Shown one piece after another: positions 1 to 5,921 of a stretch of 18,464 nt of DNA. The first letter of the stretch is position 1, and each line of letters begins with the position of its first letter. The position numbers and the translations under genes were made by a program. Under the pieces are notes generated by a model. That model was not told where the DNA came from. It worked only from the letters and a program-made list of their open reading frames with translations, and did no database searches. Origin of the DNA: Actinomycetes bacterium (lineage in GTDB: Bacteria > Actinomycetota > Actinomycetes > Propionibacteriales > Propionibacteriaceae); NCBI GenBank assembly GCA_029778515.1, contig JAKOQD010000208.1:1-18464 (forward strand), given 5' to 3'.

Positions 1-449
1 CCAACCGACAATGCACATGGTGTGTGTCTCGATGGGTGTTCGTTCCATCCACCGATAGCGCGCCGTGGCAACGGGGTGGTTCCGGCCTCAGGGTCGGCCG
101 TCGCCCATACGGGCGTTTCCGGCAGATGAGTGGAGCTTCGGTGGCTGACGCCAGAGCGTGGAGCGAAGGCTCGAGCTGCAAGCGGTGGCGCACATCCTCC
201 ACCACCAAGCCCGTCTTGGCCCAGTCGTGGTGGCGCCGTCGGCGTCGCAGGCTTCAACCCGAACTGCCGCGTGATCACCAATTGCGGCTCTCCTGCGGTC
301 AGGGTCCATCCCCAACGGGCCCGGCGTGCAACGTACGTGCAACATGATCCGGTTCGAGAGCCGATGTGTGTCTGCTCCTGTGCCTATGGGATCACTCGCC
401 GGGCCGCGCATTTGTGCTTGTCAGAACGACAGATCACGACCAGCGTGGT
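1..449. other. Left flank: probable decayed right end of a second related integrative element
   Basis: No intact gene is supported here. What is visible is a set of integrase-type sites laid out as at the right end of the arsenic element. Two tandem 11-mers beginning CGTGC lie at 325-346, exactly 103 nt before the 45-bp tRNA repeat, and the 12-mer TGCTTGTCAGAA at 415-426 starts 35 nt before it. On the minus strand a Shine-Dalgarno-like AGGAGAG (294-288) precedes TTG/GTG at 281/278, about 44-47 nt from the 11-mers; the intact integrase start lies 45 nt from its own pair. The first codons read VITRQFG, resembling the RRxFG start of such integrases, but the frame decays at once. The remnant reading is an inference. 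Confidence 0.5.
325..346. repeat. Tandem 11-mer pair (candidate integrase arm sites, outer)
   Basis: Two adjacent 11-base units begin CGTGCAAC (325-335 and 336-346). They match the pair at 546-567 and, more loosely, the pair at 9643-9664. Short direct repeats near a tRNA att core are typical arm-binding sites of tyrosine integrases. That role is inferred from position and spacing only. Confidence 0.5.
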
Positions 450-494
450 TGGCGACCCCAGCAAGATTCGAACTTGCGACACAAGGTTTAGGAA
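450..494 (-). repeat. attL: 45-bp direct copy of the tRNA-Arg 3' part
   Basis: These 45 bases are identical to 9768-9812, which are nucleotides 32-76 of the intact tRNA-Arg(CCT) gene, from the first base of the anticodon loop through the encoded CCA. Beyond 494 the match to the tRNA stops (ggccgt here against acctct), so no second full tRNA is present. The copy marks the far boundary of the element, and strand exchange in the anticodon loop is the usual mode for tRNA-targeting tyrosine integrases. Confidence 0.93.
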
Positions 495-545
495 GGCCGT
501 CGCAACAGCGCCTTGGCTAGGTCTTATTGCACGCCGAGCAGCCAT

Positions 546-567
546 CGTGCAACATGCGTGCAACATG
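546..567. repeat. Tandem 11-mer pair (candidate integrase arm sites, left end)
   Basis: The unit CGTGCAACATG occurs twice in perfect tandem (546-556, 557-567), 51 nt inside the attL core. The first eight bases match the pair at 325-346, and CGTGC is shared with 9643-9664. It lies between attL and the stop codon of the first element gene, the expected place for an arm site. Confidence 0.55.
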
Positions 568-588
568 TCGATCGGGGCGAAAGAGGGT

Positions 589-1245
589 TTAGCCTGCTCG
601 CTCGGGGTCGAGCTCGTCGGCCCAGCTGGCGAAGTTGGCGACGATCTGGCCGCGCTGGTCGGCGTCCACACCGTAGCGGGCGAACTCCCGCTCATGATGC
701 CGGCTGGCCTCCCGGAACCGGTCAGCGAGGGCTCGTCGGTCCAGGGGTGTCGCCTCGAACTGGTCAACGAGGGCCAACACGTCGTCTCGGCTGAACTCGC
801 CCGACTCGACCACGGTGTCGATGTCGATGTAGTCGCGGGCCTCGCCGCGCGACCAGAGCGCCGACATCTTCGACCCCACCGCGTCGCGGGCGTCCAGGAC
901 GGGACCGATGTCGAGCGTGGCGGGCGGGAAGGCTCTGAAGTCGAGGCCCAGCTGGATGCTGCTGGCCTCGCCGGTGACCGGGTCCGTGACGTCGAACTCG
1001 GCAAAGGTGGCTCGGAGACGTCCGTCCTCGACCCGGAGACCGGCCGCCACGTATGCCTCGCGAAGCCGATCGACGGCTGTGGCGAACTGCTCGGGGTCGG
1101 AGCGGTTGGTGAAGAGGTCGACATCCTCCGACGGCCGGTCGCCCATGCCGTTCGCGGAGATGGCGTAGCCGCCGGCCAGGACGAACCCGAACTCGCCGAT
1201 CGCTGCCAGGCCGATCTCGGCGAGCCGGCGGTGGAAGGGCAGCAT
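589..1245 (-). CDS. Nucleotidyltransferase AbiEii/AbiGii-type toxin
   Basis: The 218-residue protein has the DUF1814 (AbiEii) nucleotidyltransferase signature. The GG loop is at residues 25-26 (LAGGYA), followed by the acidic motif RPSEDVDLF (37-45) that supplies the metal-binding aspartates, and by K126 and the ARDYIDI segment (136-142), matching the conserved Lys and RD..D of this family. Such proteins serve as toxins in AbiE-like abortive infection and MenAT-like systems by modifying RNA or tRNA; the target here cannot be read. The ATG directly abuts the stop codon of the upstream gene, so the two are translationally coupled. It is the last gene before attL. Family assignment is firm; the toxin role is by analogy. 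Confidence 0.85.
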   Translation of the reverse strand: MLPFHRRLAEIGLAAIGEFGFVLAGGYAISANGMGDRPSEDVDLFTNRSDPEQFATAVDRLREAYVAAGLRVEDGRLRATFAEFDVTDPVTGEASSIQLGLDFRAFPPATLDIGPVLDARDAVGSKMSALWSRGEARDYIDIDTVVESGEFSRDDVLALVDQFEATPLDRRALADRFREASRHHEREFARYGVDADQRGQIVANFASWADELDPERAG

Positions 1246-1590
1246 TCAGGACGCCCTGGGTCGTGACACCTCAGCCAGCTCGGGGAACTTGGCTTCCCAG
1301 ATCGCCCGGCACCGCGCAGGGAGGTTCAACTCGGCCCACAGGCCGACCAGCAACACCCGGTTCAGGATCTCCGTCTGCTCGGTGGACAGCCCGTCGCGGA
1401 CCACGGCGCTGTACAAACTCCAGCGCTGGTTGGGGTCAGCCAGGTCATAAACCGGGTCGGGGCTGGTGTCAATGCGCGGTCGCACTTGGACGGTCCCAGC
1501 GGTCGGACCGTGCAACTCGTCCAAGGAGTTGGGCGTGTCGTATGGGATCGTCTGCTCGAACCGGAATCCGCGCTGAACTGTGGCACTCAT
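1246..1590 (-). CDS. Small partner protein of the AbiEii-like nucleotidyltransferase
   Basis: This 114-residue protein abuts the nucleotidyltransferase gene with zero spacing and probably forms a two-gene unit with it. The start is the ATG at 1590, because GGAAGGAGG lies 8-9 bases upstream; a longer in-frame reading to 1689 has no comparable site. There is no wing-HTH of the AbiEi type and no membrane segment. A segment around residues 14-31 (YDTPNSLDELHGPTAG) and the C-terminal W-x-LNLPARCRAIWEAKFPEL recall small actinobacterial proteins often next to such nucleotidyltransferases; that is memory, not a search. An antitoxin or accessory role is inferred from context only. Confidence 0.75.
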   Translation of the reverse strand: MSATVQRGFRFEQTIPYDTPNSLDELHGPTAGTVQVRPRIDTSPDPVYDLADPNQRWSLYSAVVRDGLSTEQTEILNRVLLVGLWAELNLPARCRAIWEAKFPELAEVSRPRAS

Positions 1591-1728
1591 CTGGTCGAGC
1601 CTCCTTCCCGGTGCGCCGTTGTCGATGACAAGGCTACCGAGCGACGCCGACGCAGCGCAGGAGGGTTCGCTGAGATGGCCTCGCCCCACAACCGCGAAGC
1701 ATGCGTTTCGGCCGCCCGCGTGGGTGAT

Positions 1729-2148
1729 TCACGGGAGCAGCGTCAAGTAGTCGGTGTGGCGTGGTCGCACGTTGGGGAAGTGCCTTTGGTCGAGCGTGGC
1801 GATCTCGGTGATGGCGAGGCGTTCGGCGAGTGCGATCACGGACGCGTCCGTGGTGCCGAGCGGGAAGTCCCGGTAGGTGTTCACCAGTTCGATGACTCGC
1901 GGGATGTCCTCGGCGATGAGGTCGACGAGGACGAGGTCTTCGTCCGCAATCGACTGCAGGAACATCAGCTCTTGATCGGTTCCGCCGAGCTTCTGGATGC
2001 TGTAGGCGACTTCTGCGACGACCGTCTGCGGGACGAGAAGGCGTTCGGAGTTCAGGTGGAGGGTGGCGAACAGGTCGACGCAGCGACGGTGATCGCGGTC
2101 GTCGGTGATGGCGGCGGCGATGAGCGGACCGGAGTCCACCAGGATCAT
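1729..2148 (-). CDS. vapC: VapC-type PIN-domain ribonuclease toxin
   Basis: The protein has 139 residues, the usual VapC length. The four PIN-domain acidic residues are in place: D5 in MILVDSGPL, E46 in VVAEVAY, D101 in GTTDASVIALA and D120 in ATLDQRHF. PIN toxins cleave specific RNAs (tRNA or rRNA) with Mg2+ and are held inactive by the cognate VapB. The ATG overlaps the stop of the upstream antitoxin gene by four bases (ATGA at 2145-2148), giving the standard antitoxin-first order. On this island it probably acts as a stabilising addiction module. Substrate RNA is unknown. Confidence 0.9.
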   Translation of the reverse strand: MILVDSGPLIAAAITDDRDHRRCVDLFATLHLNSERLLVPQTVVAEVAYSIQKLGGTDQELMFLQSIADEDLVLVDLIAEDIPRVIELVNTYRDFPLGTTDASVIALAERLAITEIATLDQRHFPNVRPRHTDYLTLLP

Positions 2149-2381
2149 TCGCGGAAGTCCTGACCGAACCCGGACTCGGCCAGCAACTCATCAACGTGGG
2201 AGGCGTTGTCATTTCGGCCGTTCGCGGCCTTCTCGATGCTGCCGAAGAACGCCGGCGGCCAGGATCGGCCACTCTTTGGGCTCGGCGTGCTGAGAGCCCG
2301 CGCAGTGGTGAGCAGTGTGCCCACCTTTTCGTCTGGGAGCCCATCGATGAGGTGGATGAGTTCCTCTCGCGCCTCGCTCAT
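2145..2381 (-). CDS. vapB: VapB-like antitoxin
   Basis: A 78-residue protein precedes vapC with a 4-bp overlap. The N-terminal half (residues 1-32) is a likely helical DNA-binding or dimerisation part, and the C-terminal half (around 40-78, with SWPPAFFGSIEK) would be the toxin-wrapping tail. No ribbon-helix-helix or AbrB motif is clear enough to name, so the call depends mostly on position and size. A -10-like TAGACT occupies minus-strand positions 2393-2388, exactly six bases before the ATG, and no Shine-Dalgarno sequence is seen, so translation is probably leaderless. Confidence 0.75.
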   Translation of the reverse strand: MSEAREELIHLIDGLPDEKVGTLLTTARALSTPSPKSGRSWPPAFFGSIEKAANGRNDNASHVDELLAESGFGQDFRE

Positions 2382-2387
2382 GTGCCG

Positions 2388-2393
2388 AGTCTA
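2388..2393 (-). promoter_or_regulatory. Candidate -10 element for leaderless vapBC
   Basis: TAGACT fits TANNNT and ends six bases before the vapB ATG at 2381, which puts the transcription start on the A of the start codon. No good -35 element was found at 16-19 bp spacing. Confidence 0.45.
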
Positions 2394-2493
2394 GTTCTTG
2401 GCAGGACGGCAGCGCTGAACGTCAGCGAGTGCCCCAGAGACGAGGCTCTGACTGCTACGAGGGTGACCGATCGGTTCTCGGCCGAACAGGGGA

Positions 2494-2709
2494 TCACGAC
2501 GTCCACCACGTCGAGTTCGGCACTGGGGTGAACAGCTGCTCCAGGGCGGCCGCGGGGATTCTGATCAGGCGTCGTCCGGCGTGGACGGCGGGCAGGGCGC
2601 CGGAGCGGATGCGCCGCCGCAGGGTCATGACGCTGACGTGGTAGCGGTCGGCGGCCTCCTGCAGCGTGAGGTACTCGACGGGCTGGCGGGTGATGCGCTC
2701 GGCTGTCAT
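2494..2709 (-). CDS. Excisionase-like helix-turn-helix protein
   Basis: A 71-residue protein with a MerR-like winged HTH of the excisionase family (HTH_17). LTLQEAADRYHVSVMTLRRR (residues 16-35) is the helix-turn-helix, followed by the typical wing GALPAVHAGRRLIRI (38-52). The start is the ATG at 2709, because AGGAGA lies about six bases upstream. Such proteins act as Xis recombination directionality factors or as small regulators of integrative elements. Here it is almost 6 kb from the integrase rather than beside it, perhaps because cargo was inserted or the element was rearranged. It could instead regulate a lost transfer operon. Confidence 0.8.
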   Translation of the reverse strand: MTAERITRQPVEYLTLQEAADRYHVSVMTLRRRIRSGALPAVHAGRRLIRIPAAALEQLFTPVPNSTWWTS

Positions 2710-3234
2710 CTCGTTCTCCTGTCTCTTGCGCGTCAGATGCTGATGCCTCGGTCGCGGTCGTAGCTGTGGTGATAGCTGGGTTCGTCTTCGGGTCGGCGCG
2801 TGGCTGGGCGTGCCTCGGTGATCGGTGGCCAGCCGCGGGGCACGCGCGTGTGTTTGCTCTGGTGGCGTTCGAGGCGGAAGGCGAGCGCGCCGCACATTGT
2901 GTGTCTGTCCCGGAGTGTGTATTCGGTTCTACGCGTCGTGAGCTGCGGATTGGGGCGGATCGGCGGTGTCGCTGGCGTTTGAGAGCTGAGGTGGTCGTCA
3001 GGGATGCCTTGATTGGCTGTGCTCGCGTTGGGCGAGGAAGCCCGCTGGTCAACCTCGGCGCGATTCCCCGCGTTCTCACCAAATCCGACGGCGGCTCGGT
3101 GCGGATGATCTTGGTGGCGACCTCATGCGACAGGAGGCTGCAGAGCGTCCACAGTTCCTTGCCTGGGCGGGAGTCCTGCAGCAGTGCAGAGAGTCGAAAT
3201 CGAGGGTCGTCCAGGTCGCCAGTCCGATGCTTGG
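2710..3234 (-). other. Gene-poor stretch with decayed coding sequence
   Basis: No intact gene is supported across these 525 bases. From a TTG at 3238 (overlapping the arsC stop as TTGA) the minus strand keeps GC-rich third positions for about 60 codons (residues such as LDDPRFRLSALLQD and KELWTLCSLLSHEVATKII). The coding look then fades, and a different frame looks coding from about 3000 down to a TGA at 2733-2735. This fits a frameshifted or truncated gene cut by insertion of the arsenic cluster. I do not recognise the protein. Confidence 0.4.
2733..2897 (-). CDS. Small ORF of 54 codons, unknown; possibly the 3' end of a broken gene
   Basis: An ATG at 2897 opens a frame ending in TGA at 2733-2735. 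It starts MCGALAFRLERHQSKHTRV and ends SYHHSYDRDRGISI. Nearly every codon has C or G in third position, which sets this frame apart from the other two. The same frame is open well upstream of the ATG without a good start, so it could be the tail of a larger lost protein just upstream of the excisionase-like gene. No Shine-Dalgarno sequence or known motif is seen. Confidence 0.3.
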   Translation of the reverse strand: MCGALAFRLERHQSKHTRVPRGWPPITEARPATRRPEDEPSYHHSYDRDRGISI

Positions 3235-3834
3235 TCAAAGGTCGAGCGAGCCAATGAGCGCGCGGACGCGGCGTTCCAGGTCATCGCGGATGAGGCGGAC
3301 GGTGTCCAGGCCCTGGCCGGCGGGGTCGTCGAGGTCCCAGCTTTCGTACCGCTTGCCAGGGAAGATGGGGCAGGCGTCGCCGCAGCCCATGGTGATGACG
3401 ACGTCGGCCGCGCGGACGGTCTCGTCGGTCCATGGTTTGGGGAACTCGTGCGAGATGTCGATGCCGCGTTCGGCCATGGCCTGGATGGCGACGGGGTTGA
3501 CCTGGGTGCCTGGCTCTGAGCCGCCAGACCAGGTGACGGCGGTGTCGCCGGTAAGGGCCTGGAAGAAGCCGAGTGCCATCTGGGAGCGGCCGGCGTTGTG
3601 AGTGCACAGGAACAGCACAACCGGCTTGCCGTCGGAGTGGAGTCCCTCTATACGGGCTAAGGCGTAGAGACGTTGACGGGCGAACCGATCGGCGAGCAGG
3701 GGCAGAAACCTGGTGACCGTCGCGCGATCGGCGAACTGGTCGAACGAGCTGGCCAGGAAGCGTTCGATGGTTTGGGTGCCGTACAGGCCGGTGAACTCGT
3801 CGGCGAGTCGTGCCGCGGCCTGCTTGAGCGCCAA
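3235..3834 (-). CDS. arsC: Arsenate reductase with N-terminal helical domain (ArsC1'-like)
   Basis: Reduces As(V) to As(III) in the cytoplasm. Numbering from the TTG at 3834, residues 1-65 form a helical domain (ARLADEFTGLYG, FDQFADRATV, LPLLADRFARQRL), as in Corynebacterium glutamicum ArsC1'. A low-molecular-weight phosphatase-fold domain follows. Its catalytic loop is C77-x5-R83 (CTHNAGRS), the resolving cysteines are C151 and C155 in GCGDACP, and DLDDPAGQG carries the acid. The start is uncertain. An ATG at 3890 overlaps the upstream stop (ATGA), and its frame gives MTTHPVSERSWESLRADE, which would join LALKQAA if one base were added. So either TTG initiates or a single-base frameshift lies near 3836-3840. 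Longer in-frame starts run into the upstream gene and are unlikely. Confidence 0.85.
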   Translation of the reverse strand: MALKQAAARLADEFTGLYGTQTIERFLASSFDQFADRATVTRFLPLLADRFARQRLYALARIEGLHSDGKPVVLFLCTHNAGRSQMALGFFQALTGDTAVTWSGGSEPGTQVNPVAIQAMAERGIDISHEFPKPWTDETVRAADVVITMGCGDACPIFPGKRYESWDLDDPAGQGLDTVRLIRDDLERRVRALIGSLDL

Positions 3835-3886
3835 CTTTCGTCGGCGCGAAGGCTTTCCCAGGATCGTTCCGAAACGGGGTGAGTGG

Positions 3887-4549
3887 TCATGCCGGGTCTC
3901 CTTCGAGGCTGGCCGCGAGAAGGTCGACGCGGCTGGTGAGGTCGTAGTAGGCAGTCTCGAACGCGGCCAAGCTGTCGGCGGGGGCCGGGTCGCGGATCGA
4001 CCAGTGCAGCGGTCGGTTGTGAAGTTCTTCGTAAGCGCGGTCACACACGGCGATCAGGAGTTCGTCTCCAGTGAGAACGTCCTCGGCCAGTTTGGGGGCG
4101 GCACGAGTCAGGTCGAGGCCGTGCCTGCGGCCGACGGTGACTGCGCGCGGGTGCACCTGATCAGCGGGGCGGGTGCCGGCGGAGACGACCGGTATGTCGC
4201 TGACGGTGCGCCAGTACGACTCGGCAAGCTGTGACCGGGCCGAGTTGTGGGAGCAGACGAACGCGACCCGGTGCGGCCGCGGCAGGCCGCCGGCGGCTCC
4301 CATGAGCTGGTTGCAGGCCTGCGTGCGCTGGACGTAGACGCGCCGAGCGTCTCCCTCGGAACGGCGACGGACAATCAGCCCGGCTTGTTCGAGGATGTGC
4401 AGGTGGTGGGTCATCAGGTTGGTCGGAATCCCGAGCCGTGAGCCGAGTTCACTGGGGGCCAGGTCGGCCAAGGCAAGCAGGTCGATGATGGCCAAGCGCG
4501 ACTCCTCGCCCAGTGCGGCGAAGGCGCGGGCCCGGTCCATCAGCTCCAT
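3887..4549 (-). CDS. ArsR-family regulator fused to an ArsC/LMW-phosphatase domain
   Basis: The protein has 220 residues. Residues 1-80 are an ArsR winged HTH (LAPSELGSRLGIPTNLMTHHLHILEQAGLI is the DNA-binding part), and residues 92-215 are a low-molecular-weight phosphatase/arsenate-reductase domain with C99-x5-R105 (CSHNSARS) and the acid D187 in RDPAP. The usual ArsR arsenic site ELCVCDL is replaced by DLAPSEL, so arsenite cannot be bound there; C79, C99 and C169 are the only cysteines. GGAGGG lies about six bases before the ATG. It is transcribed with the following arsC (stop/ATG overlap) and divergently from the arsC at 4647. Sensing through the catalytic domain, or self-regulated reduction, is inference. 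Confidence 0.87.
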   Translation of the reverse strand: MELMDRARAFAALGEESRLAIIDLLALADLAPSELGSRLGIPTNLMTHHLHILEQAGLIVRRRSEGDARRVYVQRTQACNQLMGAAGGLPRPHRVAFVCSHNSARSQLAESYWRTVSDIPVVSAGTRPADQVHPRAVTVGRRHGLDLTRAAPKLAEDVLTGDELLIAVCDRAYEELHNRPLHWSIRDPAPADSLAAFETAYYDLTSRVDLLAASLEGDPA

Positions 4550-4565
4550 CTCGATCCCTCCACAC

Positions 4566-4604
4566 TTGTTGCCTCAACACTAACTGAGCTATTTTGGAAG
4601 TCAA
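4566..4604. promoter_or_regulatory. Overlapping divergent ars promoters with operator-like inverted repeat
   Basis: Plus strand (to arsC at 4647): TTGTTG 4566-4571, 18-bp spacer, TATTTT 4590-4595. Minus strand (to the ArsR-ArsC fusion): TTGACT 4604-4599, 16-bp spacer, TAGTGT 4582-4577. The inverted repeat CTCA-N8-TGAG (4573-4588) covers the minus -10 and the plus spacer, so a single bound ArsR dimer could repress both directions. Read by eye; arms are only 4 bp. Confidence 0.5.
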
Positions 4605-4646
4605 GCCTCGCTTCTGGGGCTTCCTTCAGCCAAGGAGTCGCCAAGA

Positions 4647-5072
4647 ATGAGCAATCCAACGGTCCTGTTCGTGTGCATCCACAATGCTGGACGCTCACAG
4701 ATGGCCGCCGGCTACCTGCGTCACCTGGGAGCGGGACGGGTCGAGGTGCTCTCGGCCGGGTCGGCGCCAGCGGGCTCGATCAACCCGGTTGCAGTGCAGG
4801 CAATGGCCGAGGAGGGCATCGACATCGCCGCCGAGCAACCAAAGATCCTCACTACCGACGCGGTGAAGACCTCCGACGTCGTGATCACGATGGGCTGCGG
4901 CGACACCTGCCCGTTCTATCCCGGCAAGCGCTACGAGGATTGGGTTCTTGACGACCCAGCCGGCCAGGGCATCGAGGCCGTCCGCCCCATCCGCGACGAG
5001 ATCCGCCGTCGAGTGGAGAATCTGGTGGAAGAGCTTCTGCCGCCGCATGAGCGAGCGCTGACGCGCGCTTGA
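4647..5072 (+). CDS. arsC: Arsenate reductase, low-molecular-weight phosphatase type
   Basis: The 141-residue cytoplasmic enzyme converts arsenate to arsenite. The catalytic loop C10-x5-R16 (CIHNAGRS) follows the first strand VLFV. C84 and C88 lie in MGCGDTCPFYPGKRYEDW, and the acid loop is LDDPAGQG (102-109). In actinobacteria single-domain members of this group use mycothiol and mycoredoxin (C. glutamicum ArsC1/ArsC2), while ArsC1' uses thioredoxin; which donor applies here is inferred only. AAGGAG is placed about nine bases before the ATG. It reads away from the ArsR-ArsC fusion, and a broken permease gene follows. Its second half closely resembles the reductase at 3235-3834, suggesting complementary reductases rather than a recent duplication, since the N-termini differ. 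Confidence 0.93.
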   Translation: MSNPTVLFVCIHNAGRSQMAAGYLRHLGAGRVEVLSAGSAPAGSINPVAVQAMAEEGIDIAAEQPKILTTDAVKTSDVVITMGCGDTCPFYPGKRYEDWVLDDPAGQGIEAVRPIRDEIRRRVENLVEELLPPHERALTRA

Positions 5073-5082
5073 AAGCCCGGCC

Positions 5083-5567
5083 CGCGCCCCTCCGGTGCTG
5101 GCGATGTTCGGGCTGGAGCTCAAGCACAAGATCATGCCGCTGTGGCTGTGGCTGAACGGGGTGACTGCGATCTCGGGGCCGTCGCCTTTGCTCTTGAGAA
5201 GATGGTCGATTGGCGCACCGCTTTCCCGTTGCTGGCCGTGACCACGATCGCGGCGCCGCTAGGGGGTCCGACCAGGCTTCCTGCTGATGCCGAGTCTGGT
5301 ACTTCTGGGCTACGCAGCGCGTACCGCCGCCGCCACGAACAGCGCCATCGTGACCCTGCCGTCCTTTTCGGCCTTCCTCACCCACACCTCCCCGAGGCAC
5401 GCTTCGATTGGACGCTGCTGGCCCTGACCACGACCACTTCGATCGCCGGCGCCCAATGGGGCGCCCTGTTCATGGCCAGACGGGTCAAGAGCCTCACCCT
5501 CACCCGAGTCTTCGCCGCCGCGCTCGTCCTGCTCGCGCTGCAACGAATCTTCGCCCTGCTCGGGTGA
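5083..5567 (+). pseudogene. TauE/SafE-type permease remnant (frameshifted)
   Basis: Pieces of a TauE/SafE (sulfite exporter family) membrane protein appear in order but in alternating frames. The pieces are FGLELKHKIMPLWLWLNGVT near 5107, VDWRTAFPLLAVTTIAAPLGG near 5205, FLLMPSLVLLGYAARTAAAT near 5278, and FDWTLLALTTTTSIAGAQWG onward from 5403 to a TGA at 5565-5567. At least three frameshifts and loss of the N-terminal start make it nonfunctional. The last piece (about 55 residues, two membrane helices) is intact. It may once have been an anion exporter working with the adjacent arsC. Confidence 0.8.
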
Positions 5568-5568
5568 G

Positions 5569-5597
5569 TTGACAGCTGTCATCCAGGCGGGAATGAT
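5569..5597 (+). promoter_or_regulatory. arsR-arsP promoter with palindromic operator candidate
   Basis: TTGACA (5569-5574), a 17-bp spacer and AATGAT (5592-5597) form a near-consensus promoter. The -10 ends six bases before the arsR ATG at 5604, so the transcript is expected to start on the ATG (leaderless). A perfect 12-bp palindrome TGACAGCTGTCA (5570-5581) overlaps the -35 element and is the best candidate for the ArsR operator. Confidence 0.65.
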
Positions 5598-5603
5598 TCA
5601 AAC

Positions 5604-5921
5604 ATGGTTGTTTCAAGATCAGCTGAACAGCTAGCGTCCTCGGCTGGCCTGCTCTCCGCCGTGGCCGACCCGATCAGGCTCCAGCTGATGGAGCGGCTCG
5701 CCGTGACCAAGGCGTGCGTGTGCGAACTCCAGGCTGAGGTCCCGATCGCGGCGAACCTGTTGAGCTATCACCTGAAGGTGCTGCGCGAGGCGGGCCTGAT
5801 CGAGGGCACCAAGCGTGGCCGCTGGATCGACTACGAACTGACGCCAGGCGCATTGGACCGTCTCCGCGACGCGCTCCCTGGGGCCGCCCTTCCCGAGCGG
5901 CCCCTGGTGGTCGTGCGGTGA
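5604..5921 (+). CDS. arsR: ArsR-family arsenite-responsive repressor
   Basis: A 105-residue winged-helix repressor. The metalloid site K-A-C38-V-C40-E-L is the canonical CVC of the ArsR alpha-3 helix, so trivalent arsenic (or antimonite) would release it from DNA. The recognition region is IAANLLSYHLKVLREAGLI (48-66), and the wing is RGRWIDYEL. The gene is probably leaderless and autoregulated through the palindrome over its own -35. Its stop overlaps the GTG start of the permease gene (GTGA), so regulator, permease and thioredoxin-like protein form one operon. Confidence 0.93.
   Translation: MVVSRSAEQLASSAGLLSAVADPIRLQLMERLAVTKACVCELQAEVPIAANLLSYHLKVLREAGLIEGTKRGRWIDYELTPGALDRLRDALPGAALPERPLVVVR

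Noticed and set aside
450..494. A second tRNA-Arg gene at the left end
   Set aside because: Only nucleotides 32-76 are present; the 5' half does not fold or match, so it is an att copy.
130..1266. Long plus-strand open frame (378 codons) across attL and the toxin gene
   Set aside because: It runs through the tRNA-derived repeat and antisense to the clear AbiEii-type gene; the open frame is a by-product of high GC.
2434..2452. Hairpin CAGAG/CTCTG after vapBC
   Set aside because: Only a five-base stem with no U-run; too weak to call a terminator.
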